NCBI GenBank assembly: GCA_963971575.1
Contig: OZ020616.1
Location: 55,597,201-55,661,200, forward strand
Length of the DNA: 64,000 bases
Reading direction: 5' to 3'
Source: Liopterus haemorrhoidalis
Lineage: Eukaryota > Arthropoda > Insecta > Coleoptera > Dytiscidae
The notes under the pieces were generated by a model. It ran no database searches. It had not been told where the DNA came from and was given only the letters and a program-made list of their open reading frames with translations. Position numbers and translations under genes: made by a program. The number at the start of each line of letters is the position of its first letter. Position 1 is the first letter of the stretch. This document shows, piece by piece, positions 54,970 through 64,000 of the stretch.

Positions 54970-56140
54970 ATATTCAAATATATAAAAGGGAATGTTTGTC
55001 TGTCTGTCTGTTTGTATGTATGTAGTGGTGTCACCCCAATTTATGAATTACCGGTTTCCATAGAGACTTGGGAAGGCATAAACGGTTCAAGGGGCCCCTG
55101 CGTAAGTTTTGAAGGAAGAGGGGGGTTATAAATATTTATATTTTTCTGTTCAATCTATTAAATCGCCTCCCCCTCTAAAAATTGCTGGAATAAATAAATA
55201 AATAAAACTACAGATAAAAATACCGGCGGTTTATAATAAATCGCCGTACATTTTAACAACCGGTTTCTGGAAACCGCCTTAAATTTAAATAACCGTTTTT
55301 CGGAAACCGGTAGAATTCTGCTGGTTTACTCCACTGTATACATACATACATGTTAGTTTAAAACTCGAGAATGGGTAACTCGATTTTGATGCGGTTTTCG
55401 CCAGCGTATTGGACATTTGTCTGGAAAGATTTTAAGCTATATATCAGTGGTTCCCAAGCTTTTTCGGGGGTATAAGTCCGCCTTTGTAGGGCATGGATAT
55501 TTATATTTGTCCTTAACACCTCATCCTCATTTAAATGATTTTTTAAAAATCACATAAATTTATTACCACTCCTAACCCGGATAAGGTAACCGTGGGAGTT
55601 GTAGACCTGAAATTTCACACTTCCGAGTGAAAGGCTCGTACCCAATATAAAGTAGCAGTACGGTAGGGTAAACTACGGCTCGGTAAGACTACTGAGGGAC
55701 GTTTATAGGCATTTTAACTATAACCTACGACTTATAAATCAGGATTAATCACGGAGAGAACATAATAAACAACTTGTCCGGTTTCTGAAATCTTAGTTAA
55801 CTATAACCAAATAGTTAGAAAATGGTTGCTATGGTTACTTATGGGATTGTTTTATTATGACCGTAGTTTATATTTGCTTATACTAAGCTTTACTAAGCTT
55901 TCAGAAACAGGCTCTATTTCGTTAAAACCCGGCTTGCAAAATAAATGAAAATTTAACTGGGTCGCGCGAGTGTTAACCGGCTCAAAATAACATCAACCGG
56001 CTAGCAAGTCATGAAAATTCGACAACCGGTACGAGCGAACCGGTGAAAGCTGACTCCAAAAAACCAACAACCGGAACGCAAAATTCATGAAAATTTGACA
56101 ACAGACTCGAGCCGTCTTCAACACACCACTGAGTATATAT
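54970..56140. other. Decayed repeat-rich stretch
   Basis: A short GTCT tract near 54998, AGTGGTGTCACCCC at 55024 and ACACACCACTG near 56131 as possible hAT-like ends (no matching duplication), and many ACCGGTTTC/GGAAACCG motifs in between. CAGTGGTTCCCAAGC at 55447 is another hAT-like end. A decayed GGGCCGG MITE lies at 55774-55913. Confidence 0.4.
55774..55913. mobile_element. GGGCCGG-type MITE, decayed copy
   Basis: GTCCGGTTTCTGAAATCTTAG and CTTTCAGAAACAGG-CTC flank AACCAAATAGTTAGAAAATG and TTGCTATGGTTACTTATGGG, matching the 15473 copy with more changes at the termini. Confidence 0.65.
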
Positions 56141-56177
56141 CTTCCTTGGTTCCCCTTAGTGTAAGTTGCTTTGAATC

Positions 56178-57202
56178 TGTGGAAGCGGTAATTTCAGAAA
56201 TAAAATTTCATCATTATTTAAAATAAAATTATTCAATTAGTTAAAAAATATTCAAATTATTCAAATATAAAAACGAATCTATTTTAAGATAAACATCCTC
56301 AAAGATTAGTTGAGCTATCATATATTTTTCTAGTTAAGTGTCGAAAGATATGAGTAGAATTACCGTCGTATATTATATGATTTGTTTGAAAGAACCAAAT
56401 GTTTATATCAAATTACATGGTCAAATGTTTATACAGATGTTGATAAGCGACCATATATTTTCAGTAATATGGACTTCGTAGTAATTAGAGTCAAAATTAA
56501 TTATTTGGGTTTATAAATTATTGGTAATAGAAATATGAGTCTTCAAAATAAGTTAAAAGGTTTTTGTTGTTAATTGGAGAGCTGATTATTTTTACAACGA
56601 CAAAAATGGGGTTCAGAGATCAGATTATTAGTTTAATAAAAGAGCTGGAAAATCTTATGAGAGACAAAAGGAGTCATGAGTAAACCGTCACCGTGTACAG
56701 AAGAACCTCCCAAGCATTTTTGGTAGAGAAACCCGGTAGTGTGTAGTGGGTAAACCAGAAGTAATCTGGAAGTGTTGAGGACAGTTTAATGAAATAAACG
56801 AACCTCGTTAACGTGTTAAACACTGTGTTGTGAGTTGTTTAGCGGCTTATGAGGTGATAACGGTGATTGTGAGGTTTTTGTGCTTGAGTGTCTCTCATGG
56901 GATTTTACAGCCAACATTAAATTGTAAGTTCTAATGTATTTAATAACCTTCGATTCTAACTAAACATTAAACGTAGATTAAGTAAAATGCAGACTTTAAT
57001 TCAAACACCCTTATTCCTGTCATAAAGAATCTAAGCAACCAACCGGCGGATACTTTAGGTTTTCAGACTTGATACCGCTCGCAAGTCTTGGAATCCACTA
57101 TGTGGAGGGCCTTTCAAAGTAAGTACAATGAAGTACAATGAAATTGTTTAAATTCATTTAGCCAACCTTGACGTTTCGACCGATCCTAGAAATGCCCCCA
57201 CA
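56178..57202 (+). mobile_element. Solo LTR, family E
   Basis: Starts TGTGGAAGCGG and ends GCCCCCACA, the inverted TGTGG/CCACA expected of LTR ends. It is flanked by AATC at 56174-56177 and 57203-57206. No coding sequence accompanies it. Partial copies at 40326-40933, 61978-62577 and 8225-8400 define the family. No primer-binding site or protein is visible, so the superfamily is unknown. Confidence 0.6.
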
Positions 57203-57206
57203 AATC

Positions 57207-58068
57207 TTTTTAGGTAAAAACCTCATGCAATAACGGTTTCTTTGCGGAAAAGTACCACATTACTGACCAATTTTGAGTAAAAAAATATAGCACATTTACG
57301 CATAGTATCCGAAAAAAATATTTATTCATCATGCTAACTGCAGTTTCAACATTAACCGATTTCAAAGATATTTTTAAATGCCGAAACTATAGTCATTACG
57401 AATAAATATTTATGTGTAACTTTACCAAATGCTTCATTTAAAAACCTTTTATATATATTCAAGTTCCACTAAATAAAACTATCAACTATTCAATATATTG
57501 TATGGCAATAATATATTATTTTTAAGTTTTTTTGTATAATTATTTTTTATCCTTAAATAATTCTAAAAACTAAATTCTTACAAATACAAAATCCTGAAGT
57601 AAAAAAAAAAATTCACGCACTATCTTCACGCACAATTCACGTATTTACTCGGATTATCCTTTGTGGAACAAGGATATGTTTCCCTACCGGAACTTGGTTA
57701 CAAACTGAACCTGTGGGGGCGAGAATACATCGATGGAAGCACATTTCCACCCCCGCTTGATAACAAAGATACAACCCCTTCGTTTAAAATCGTTAAACAT
57801 CGGAAAATCACGTTTTCTCTTTAAAAACGTGACATGAATTTACTACAAAATAGTTTTTGAAAAAGGATATCAAAAAAACTGATTTGGATGCATAAGAGAA
57901 ATACTTTTTTGTAAACATAAAATAAATTTTTGGGTGAAAAAGACCTTTCGGAAATGAAAACTTTTTTTGTTTTGATGTAAATATGAAATGAAAAACCATT
58001 TTTAGGGTGTAAGGGTAACTTTTAGATGCCTATAATACGCATACTGTTCTGCGCAGGGCCAGAGACAG
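57207..58068. other. Unassigned A+T-rich sequence
   Basis: No element recognised. Confidence 0.35.
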
Positions 58069-58072
58069 TGTT

Positions 58073-58290
58073 AGGGTTTTGTAGGTATGACCAAAAAACC
58101 CTTATACCATTATTTTGTCGTCTGTCTGTCTGTCTGTTCAGTAAAAATTGTAGCCAAACGGCTAAACCTAGAGAGTTGAAATTTGGCATGCTTATACAAC
58201 TCTTTGACTCGTACATAGGAAAAATACTACATCTAAAAAACATATCTCCCTAAAAATTTAATTAATAATATAATGAATTTTAGAAAAATA
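58073..58290 (+). mobile_element. Family A 5' fragment (A6)
   Basis: AGGGTTTTGTAGGTATGACC through a short GTCT tract and CTAAACCTAGAGAGTTGAAA to about TCTCCCTAAAAATT. It is cut there and followed by an inverted partner. Confidence 0.7.
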
Positions 58291-58291
58291 T

Positions 58292-58494
58292 ATTTTTTTT
58301 TCGGATATTTGTTTATATTTTTAAGGGGATCTGTTTTTTGGGTGTTTTAGTATTTTTGTGCGGGTCAAAGAGTTGTAGCATGCCAAATTTCAACTCTCTA
58401 GGTTTAGCCGTTTGGCTACAATTTTTACCGAACAGACAGACAGACAGAGAGACGACAAAATGACGGGTTTTTTGGTCATACCTACAAACCCTAA
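58292..58494 (-). mobile_element. Family A 5' fragment, inverted (A7)
   Basis: The same 5' segment as A6 in reverse orientation, ending TACCTACAAACCCTAAA. With A6 it forms a ~200-bp-arm inverted pair with the hairpin ends outward. Confidence 0.7.
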
Positions 58495-58549
58495 ACATGA
58501 TAAATTTTATAAAGCATTATTTATTAAGTATCCATGCTTTATATTAACT

Positions 58550-58658
58550 TTCTATGTTCTGCCGTTTAACTACAATTTTTACCGTACAGACAGACAGACA
58601 GACACATGAGTGACGTTACAAGAGTCTTTTGTGGAAATACCTATAAAACCCTAAAAAC
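58550..58658 (-). mobile_element. Family A terminal fragment (A8)
   Basis: TGCCGTTTAACTACAATTTTTACCG, (CAGA)n and CTATAAAACCCTAAAAAC. About 110 bp of a diverged copy, in the same orientation as A7. Confidence 0.6.
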
Positions 58659-58659
58659 G

Positions 58660-59255
58660 TACTTTAAAATATTCTTTTATTTACTATTTTGTTCATGTAT
58701 GTCCGTTTTAGTTGGTACAAAACACGTTTTAAATTAATTTAATGATGTTATTTCATACATTAAATAAAGAAGAAGACAATGAAATAAAGAACTCAATTTT
58801 GAATTTTGTTTGACAAATCAATTTTTGAATGTTATCTTTTCATATGAATATGCTTCACATATTGGAAGCACATTCGAGAAAACAATGGTTTGTATTATAA
58901 AATTAATAAAAATTGCTCCAAATACCTTTCCAGTCGCTCCAATTTTGGTCTCCACGGGGTCCAAACACAAAAGTCCACACTGTAACACACCCTTACAAGC
59001 ACTTTCTGCATTTTTACCACTTAAAAATAACTAAAAACGCCAGAAAAATACACAAACGTCACTTGCAAAAATCGCGTCACTATAAATCAAGATGGCTTAC
59101 CATGATAAAGCTCATTAAGGAATATAGTCATTAAAAATTAATAAATAAGGAACAGAATTGCTTAAAATAGTTATTAATGAGATTAAACACATACCTATAC
59201 ATATTTATCAATAGAATACAAGCCAGTTGAAATTATATTAGTAAGTGCACATTTT
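58660..59255. other. Unassigned sequence
   Basis: Nothing recognised. Confidence 0.35.
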
Positions 59256-59259
59256 TGGG

Positions 59260-59372
59260 GTTTTGTAGGTATGACCAAAAAACCCTTATACCGTCATTTT
59301 GTCATCTGTCTGTCTGTTCGGTAAAAATTGTAGCCAAACGGCTAAACCTAGAGAGTTGAAATTTGACATGCT
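59260..59372 (+). mobile_element. Family A 5' fragment (A9)
   Basis: GGGTTTTGTAGGTATGACC to GAGAGTTGAAATTTGACATGC, then an abrupt switch to unrelated sequence with CAATCGAATAC repeats. Confidence 0.7.
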
Positions 59373-59578
59373 AGCTTTGAAATACCGCTACGCGCAACAT
59401 TGCTCGACGCTGCTCTGATTCTGCCAGAGCAAGAAAAAGTGCACGCAGTGCAGTTGCCTTTCTCAATCGAATACAAATTTTATCAACTCTAGAGCAACTG
59501 CTCGCCCAATCGAATACTAAACTTGCTCGCCGAGTGACCTGAGTGCATAGTAGAGCACCCAATCGAATACGCTATAAG
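59373..59578. repeat. Segment with three CAATCGAATAC repeats
   Basis: CAATCGAATAC occurs at 59464, 59507 and 59560, with interspersed TGCTCG/AGAGCA motifs. TAGCTTTGAAATACCGCTA on the left and GAATACGCTATA on the right are faintly inverted. It may be a small element inserted in family A fragment A9. Confidence 0.5.
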
Positions 59579-59869
59579 TATAACTATTTATTTATCGCAT
59601 TTAAATCACAAATATTAGAGACAGTTGTTCACATGAGGACGGTAACAGAATCAATGATCCAAATCCCATGACAGGTAGCAGCCAGTTCTTATTATCTTAT
59701 CACTTATCAGCACTAATTAATCAAACCAATTAGTGGGCGATTACACTTTTTCGCATTACGTAAGATGATCAATGAAAATAACGCTACATTTTGACAATAA
59801 TTTATATGTATTTCTACCAATACTTTTTAAACAATAATAATCCGGTTTCTAGCAATATATATATTTTTT

Positions 59870-60988
59870 AGGGTTTTGTAGGTATGACCAAAAAACCCTT
59901 ATACCGTCATTTTGTCGTCTGTCTGTCTGTCTGTCTGTTCGGTTAAAATTGTAGCCAAACGGCTAAACCTAGAGAGTTGAAATTTGGCATGCTTATACAA
60001 CTCTTTATCCCGCACATTGGAAAAATACTAAAACATCTAAAAAACATATCCCCCTAAAAATATAAACAAATATGTGCTCATCGAAAAAAAAAATAATATT
60101 TTTTTAAAATTCTGAATAGGGTATCAGATGAAAGGCCTTAGTACGTGGATTAACGATCAAAATTTTATTTTTGCAAAATAAATTATTTTGATACGATTTT
60201 AGCCAAAATTGTGCAAAAAAAAAATTGTCCCACGCCCCGTAGCCCAGATGGTTTAAACTAAAAATTTGAAAAAATTCTAAGTAATGTACATTGGTGTGAA
60301 CCGGAATAGTACAACAGGAATTTTTGATCAGATTATGTTTTCGGAAAATAACGTATTTTTTTGTTGAGATGTACAAAAGTTATAGTTATATAACACACTA
60401 TACTAGAAGGCGTATCCTGGTCTAATGGTTAGCTTGCTCGTTTGCTACGCAGCAAACTAGGGTTCGCTCCTAGGCAGAGAAGATAATTTTTTGTTTTTTT
60501 TTTCTTTTTTATTTTATTTAAATTATTTTGTCAAAATTCTAGTTATATTTTGGCAAATGTTGCAATTAATTTAATAACTTAATAATAAAGTATAAAACAA
60601 TTAATTTAATAATAAAGAGCGTAAATTTAATAACCAGTTGGAATTGTTGGAATTATATTTTCATTCTATGTGTCATGTATACGAAACCAGAGGGGCGAAG
60701 CATATAACTTAAAACAACCAATGGAAGCCATAGGCGCAATTTTCAAAATCTTAATGAACCTTGCTCTATAAAAAAAATAAAAAATACTGCACACATTTAG
60801 AAACCTAAATAATGGTTTAGGTATTCGAATTAAATGTAACAAAAAAATATTTTAACATAAAATTTGTTTTTAAAGCTCTTAGATTAACGATAATTTATTT
60901 TAAAAATATCGTTCATTTTGCCGTGATTACTACAAAGCAAAATTTGTCCTACACACTCAGCATGCCGCCTTTACTTATTATATTTTTC
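59870..60988 (+). mobile_element. Family A repeat, copy A5, with type I cassette
   Basis: Full 5' end with four GTCT units, the conserved blocks, cassette at 60408, and the A3-type 3' section (CGTTCATTTTGCCGTGATTAC). It stops at CTTTACTTATTATA, before the terminal palindrome. An internal duplication (TTAATTTAATAA.. AATAATAAAG) is present near 60570-60620. Confidence 0.72.
60408..60478 (+). other. tRNA-like cassette (type I) in A5
   Basis: TGGTCTAATGG fits box A exactly. TTTGCTACGCAGCAAA forms a stem. CTAGGGTTCGCTCCTAG forms a perfect 5-bp T-arm with a 7-nt loop and a box B match with one mismatch. The acceptor stem is not evident. It is the best-preserved cassette. Confidence 0.68.
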
Positions 60989-61976
60989 TTATTTTAAATT
61001 TCCCGCTATCCTGTATTTGTCCTGTGTAATTCGTACTCGGTAACTCCTATTACGCGCCAACTACTATTTTCTTATTTGACATAGTATAGATTTTGAATTC
61101 TAGTAAATTTTTTCTATTAAATGAGGCTTTTGATCATTTTATTTAGCAAAAACCCTCTTCAATCGTTAAAAAGATATCTCATGATAATTTAAATTGAAAG
61201 TTCCAGTAAGTTCCGCTTTAACGTTTGGAATAGCCTTCAGTAACGTATTACAAAATGAAATATATAATAAAAGTTAAATATAATAGATATAAAAGAAAAT
61301 AAAATCAAATTCTATGTCCAATTTTATTTATTTTCCCAGAAACCGTAATCCTAAATTAAATTTCTACGAATTCTAAATAATATCAATCTAGATTAAACAA
61401 TTTACCATTTAATCAAAGTTTCTTTTCTGTGGACAGTCGATTAATTTAACATTTTCTTTTTCCTAGAATGTTCTTAAATGTCTTTCAGAGTGTTAAGTTT
61501 TCGTTAACTACCAACTAAATATGGTAAAAGTTTTTATATGACTCTGATGTTCATTTTATTACACTTTTTATCAGTTGGTCGGTTTGGTGGCAACGTCTAG
61601 CCACATCTGTGCAGTTTTTAGTAAGTAGAACTTGCTGAAAATTTTAATCAGAGTAACGTACTGGAAAATAGCACAGTAAAATAGAAAATGGTGACATTTA
61701 TACAAAGTTTCAACACTGTTTAGGACAAAAATTAACATCATATGTTCACATTATTTCTCTATTATGTTGTACATAAGTGCTTCGAACCTTTTTATTGCGC
61801 GACACACTTAGGCCCAGTTAAAAAGCGTTGTTAACAATTGGAAGGATTGTGTTGCACCAAACTTGTCCAGGACAAGAGCAGCTGACGTCATAGTGCAACT
61901 AAAAACTTCTTCCGAACTGCTCGAAACAGGAATACAAACGATCGGTTTTCCAGACAGGCGAGTGACATTTCCAGAC
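60989..61976. other. Mostly unassigned
   Basis: TCAATTAAATGAGGCTTTTGATCATTTT-like sequence near 61120 and the following AAACCCTCTTCAATCG are a decayed arm of the 35735-36115 palindrome. Nothing else recognised. Confidence 0.4.
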
Positions 61977-61977
61977 A

Positions 61978-62577
61978 TGTGGGAGTTGTAATTTCAGAAA
62001 TAAAATTTCATTATTATTTAAAGTAAAATTATTCAATTAGTTAAAAAGTATTCAAATTATTCAAATATAAAAACGAATTTTTTACCATAAACATTCTCAA
62101 AGATTAGTTGAGCTATCACATATTTTTCTAGTTAAGTGTTAAAGAGATACGCAGTGAATTACCGTTGTATATTATATGATTAGTTTGAAAGAACGTTATT
62201 GTTTAGATCAAATAGCAATGGTCAAATGTTTACACAGAAGGTGATAGGCGACAATATATTTTCAGTGATATGGACCGCGTAGTAATTAGAGTCAAAATTA
62301 ATTACTTGGATTTATAATTTATTGGTCATAGAAAGATAAGTTTATAAAAGGGTTTGTTGTTAATGTGGAAACCTGATTATTTTTACAACGACAAAAAATG
62401 GGGTCAGAGATCAGATTATTAGTTTAAGAAAAGAGTTGGAAAAATCTTGTGAGAGACAAAGGCAGTGATGAATAAACCGTCAGCGTGTACGAACGAACCT
62501 CCCATAGCATTTTTGGTAGAGAAACCCGGTAGTTTGTAGTGGGTAAACCAGAAGTAATCTGGAAGTATTGAGGACAA
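61978..62577 (+). repeat. LTR family E, 5' part
   Basis: TGTGGGAGTTGTAATTTCAG onward aligns with the first ~600 bp of the solo LTR at 56178 and stops at GTATTGAGGACA. The remaining LTR is absent. Confidence 0.7.
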
Positions 62578-63438
62578 GTAACGAGGAACGTCCGAATATA
62601 ACTGATATTTTTGGAACTATTTATGAAGTTAATGTTTTTCAAAATACGTACACTATAAATCTCATTGGAAAAAGGTAAAAAATTCCTTATGAGTACCTGT
62701 TCATATACGTCTAGCAAGTTTAAGTTTTTTCTGTCTAAAATTTTTGCTAACTAAACCTAACCTAATAAGTTTTATCATTGATTGTTTGCATATGGCATAT
62801 AGTGAAGATATATAAATGCTTTATACAGTTTTAATACATTTATATAATTTAGCACCTATGAATGCGACGAAAAACGGAATTTTCTATTTCAGACATAAAA
62901 TTGGTAGGTCGGAATATATTGATATTTTTGAGGATTCTCTCTTTTAATAATGTTAATATTCTTCAAAATAATTATACTATAAATCTCATTTAAACCATTT
63001 AAATGTGACTTAAAGCGAATAAATACTGAAATTTTATTATTCAAGTTTTTCTTTAAAAGGAGCTAAGGAGCTAAATATTAACAAACAATTATTAAATAAT
63101 TGCTTTGATTTCGAAACGGATAACTATCAAGTACTTATTTAGATTTCAGTTTTGACTAAAAATATTGGAAATGATAAAGTGAATCGTCAATGATGTGTTT
63201 TGAAAGAAAGGGGCGGCGCTTCGCCAGGGCCAAATCTCATTCTAACTAGCATACACGGTTTCTCTAACGAGTTGTCCGTGGTGGACTTATACGGAACATT
63301 AACACAAGTTAGATTAAGTTTGCCGCCTTTTTACAGGTTGCCTGAAGCTACACTCACTCCCGAGCAAGTGTAGATTTTGCCTGTCCTGAACAAGTTCATA
63401 AATACAAACGAACACTTTACGTACAAGTGTCGGAACAC
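62578..63438. other. Unassigned sequence
   Basis: No recognisable gene or repeat. Confidence 0.35.
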
Positions 63439-63451
63439 AAACGAACGCCAT

Positions 63452-63583
63452 GCCGACCGGCGTAGCGTAGTGGTAACACATGTGCTCTGCGTTGCGAAGG
63501 TCTCGGGTTCGAATCCCGTTAAGGCATGGAAATTTTCTCACATAAAAATCGTCCTGGCTAATTGCCACAGTAGCAAAGGCAAT

Positions 63584-63612
<29 letters not shown>
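63452..63612 (+). mobile_element. tRNA-derived SINE with exact target duplication
   Basis: Box A TAGCGTAGTGG and box B GGTTCGAATCC are perfect. The body ends in about 25 A. An exact 13-bp duplication AAACGAACGCCAT lies at 63439-63451 and 63613-63625, so the insertion is fairly young and LINE-mobilised. The head resembles the SINE at 8076 but the tRNA-unrelated body differs in part. Confidence 0.92.
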
Positions 63613-63615
<3 letters not shown>

Positions 63616-63625
63616 CGAACGCCAT

Positions 63626-64000
63626 AGTGTAGCAGTGGTGTAGTTCAGTGTAGATTGGGCAACACAAACGAACACACCTCGTGTCGTCAGGTAATTACGC
63701 CATCAGTTGACAACATTGGCCACATTCAGCAGACTCATCGGTGACTTACTGGTACAAACTTACCGGTGAATTTGACTGAATGTACATTTTTTGGCAGCAC
63801 TGTCAAACGGCGTATATGAAAACTACAATATCTAAACAATGACAGACTGTAACGACAGTAAATTTTGAATGTAAGCTTTTACAGTAATTTTAAAAGTACA
63901 TGTGCATTATATGCATCTCCTCAATAACTAAGTAAACAAATTTAAAACTCAATTCCATAATTTTTTACTTGCTTTGTGCTCGATTCTTTGTTACTACAGA
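63626..64000. other. Unassigned sequence
   Basis: Nothing recognised up to the window end. Confidence 0.35.

Noticed and set aside
55024..56138. Complete hAT element between AGTGGTGT and ACACCACT
   Set aside because: The 8-bp flanks do not match and the interior is a mixture of unrelated decayed repeats.
59371..59562. 63-codon frame with cysteine and arginine-rich peptide
   Set aside because: Overlaps the CAATCGAATAC repeat segment; no homology recognised.
1..64000. CRISPR array or bacterial-type operon
   Set aside because: No regularly spaced identical repeats with unique spacers; gene content and non-coding density are eukaryotic.

Overview
This is a eukaryotic, strongly A+T-rich window with no convincing complete host gene. 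Almost every coding signal is a broken transposable-element ORF. The mix of mariner/Tc1 relatives, hAT, pogo-like and Penelope-like elements, 5'-truncated non-LTR retrotransposons, tRNA-derived SINEs and many short inverted-repeat elements points to an arthropod, most likely an insect. I cannot name the species. The window behaves like an intergenic transposon graveyard with several layers of nesting.

Layout. 0.6-3.2 kb: a non-LTR reverse transcriptase split by a 513-bp inverted-repeat element, then a dispersed repeat interrupted by a GGGCCGG-type MITE, itself interrupted by a Penelope-like fragment. 3.1-6.0 kb: a 1.9-kb inverted-arm structure, an LTR-like segment with a hairpin, and a second copy of the 0.5-kb MITE. 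7.1-8.2 kb: a deleted rosa-like (DD41D) mariner relative and a tRNA SINE. 9.0-10.3 kb: a TTAA MITE cut by the first copy of a ~1-kb repeat called family A here. 11.2-13.2 kb: mariner relic and LINE. 14-16.1 kb: family C element and an RNase H-bearing LINE carrying a small MITE. 18.4-20.1 kb: three mariner-type relics. 21.2-24.1 kb: hAT MITE, family B element, and a degraded multicopy gene. 24.9-27.2 kb: LINE containing a pogo-like element containing a mariner, then another hAT MITE. 28.1-30.0 kb: LINE and Penelope-like end. 30.7-34.4 kb: Harbinger-like MITE, family A copy, 15-bp tandem repeat, pogo-like and TTAA MITEs. 34.9-36.5 kb: hAT relic and hAT MITE with a nested palindrome. 37.1-40.9 kb: RTE-like LINE ends, a Tc1 element with an apparent intron and an inserted MITE, and an LTR fragment. 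41.1-44.0 kb: two more rosa-like copies, one nearly intact. 44.5-50.1 kb: multicopy gene relic, family A copy, Tc1/mariner relics, LINE. 50.6-54.8 kb: family D, hAT MITE, family A with an inserted mariner, TTAA MITEs. 55-64 kb: decayed repeats, solo LTR, several family A pieces, and a SINE with clear target-site duplications.

The most unusual signal is family A. Copies at 9.3, 30.9, 45.8, 51.1 and 59.9 kb share a body and ends, but carry different tRNA-like cassettes at the equivalent internal position. One copy has two cassettes in tandem. A second notable signal is a tandem motif around GAGGACC-polyT-GCTCATCACTT shared by hAT-type MITEs with unrelated termini. Much of the element history can be read directly from target-site duplications and from reading frames that resume after an insertion.
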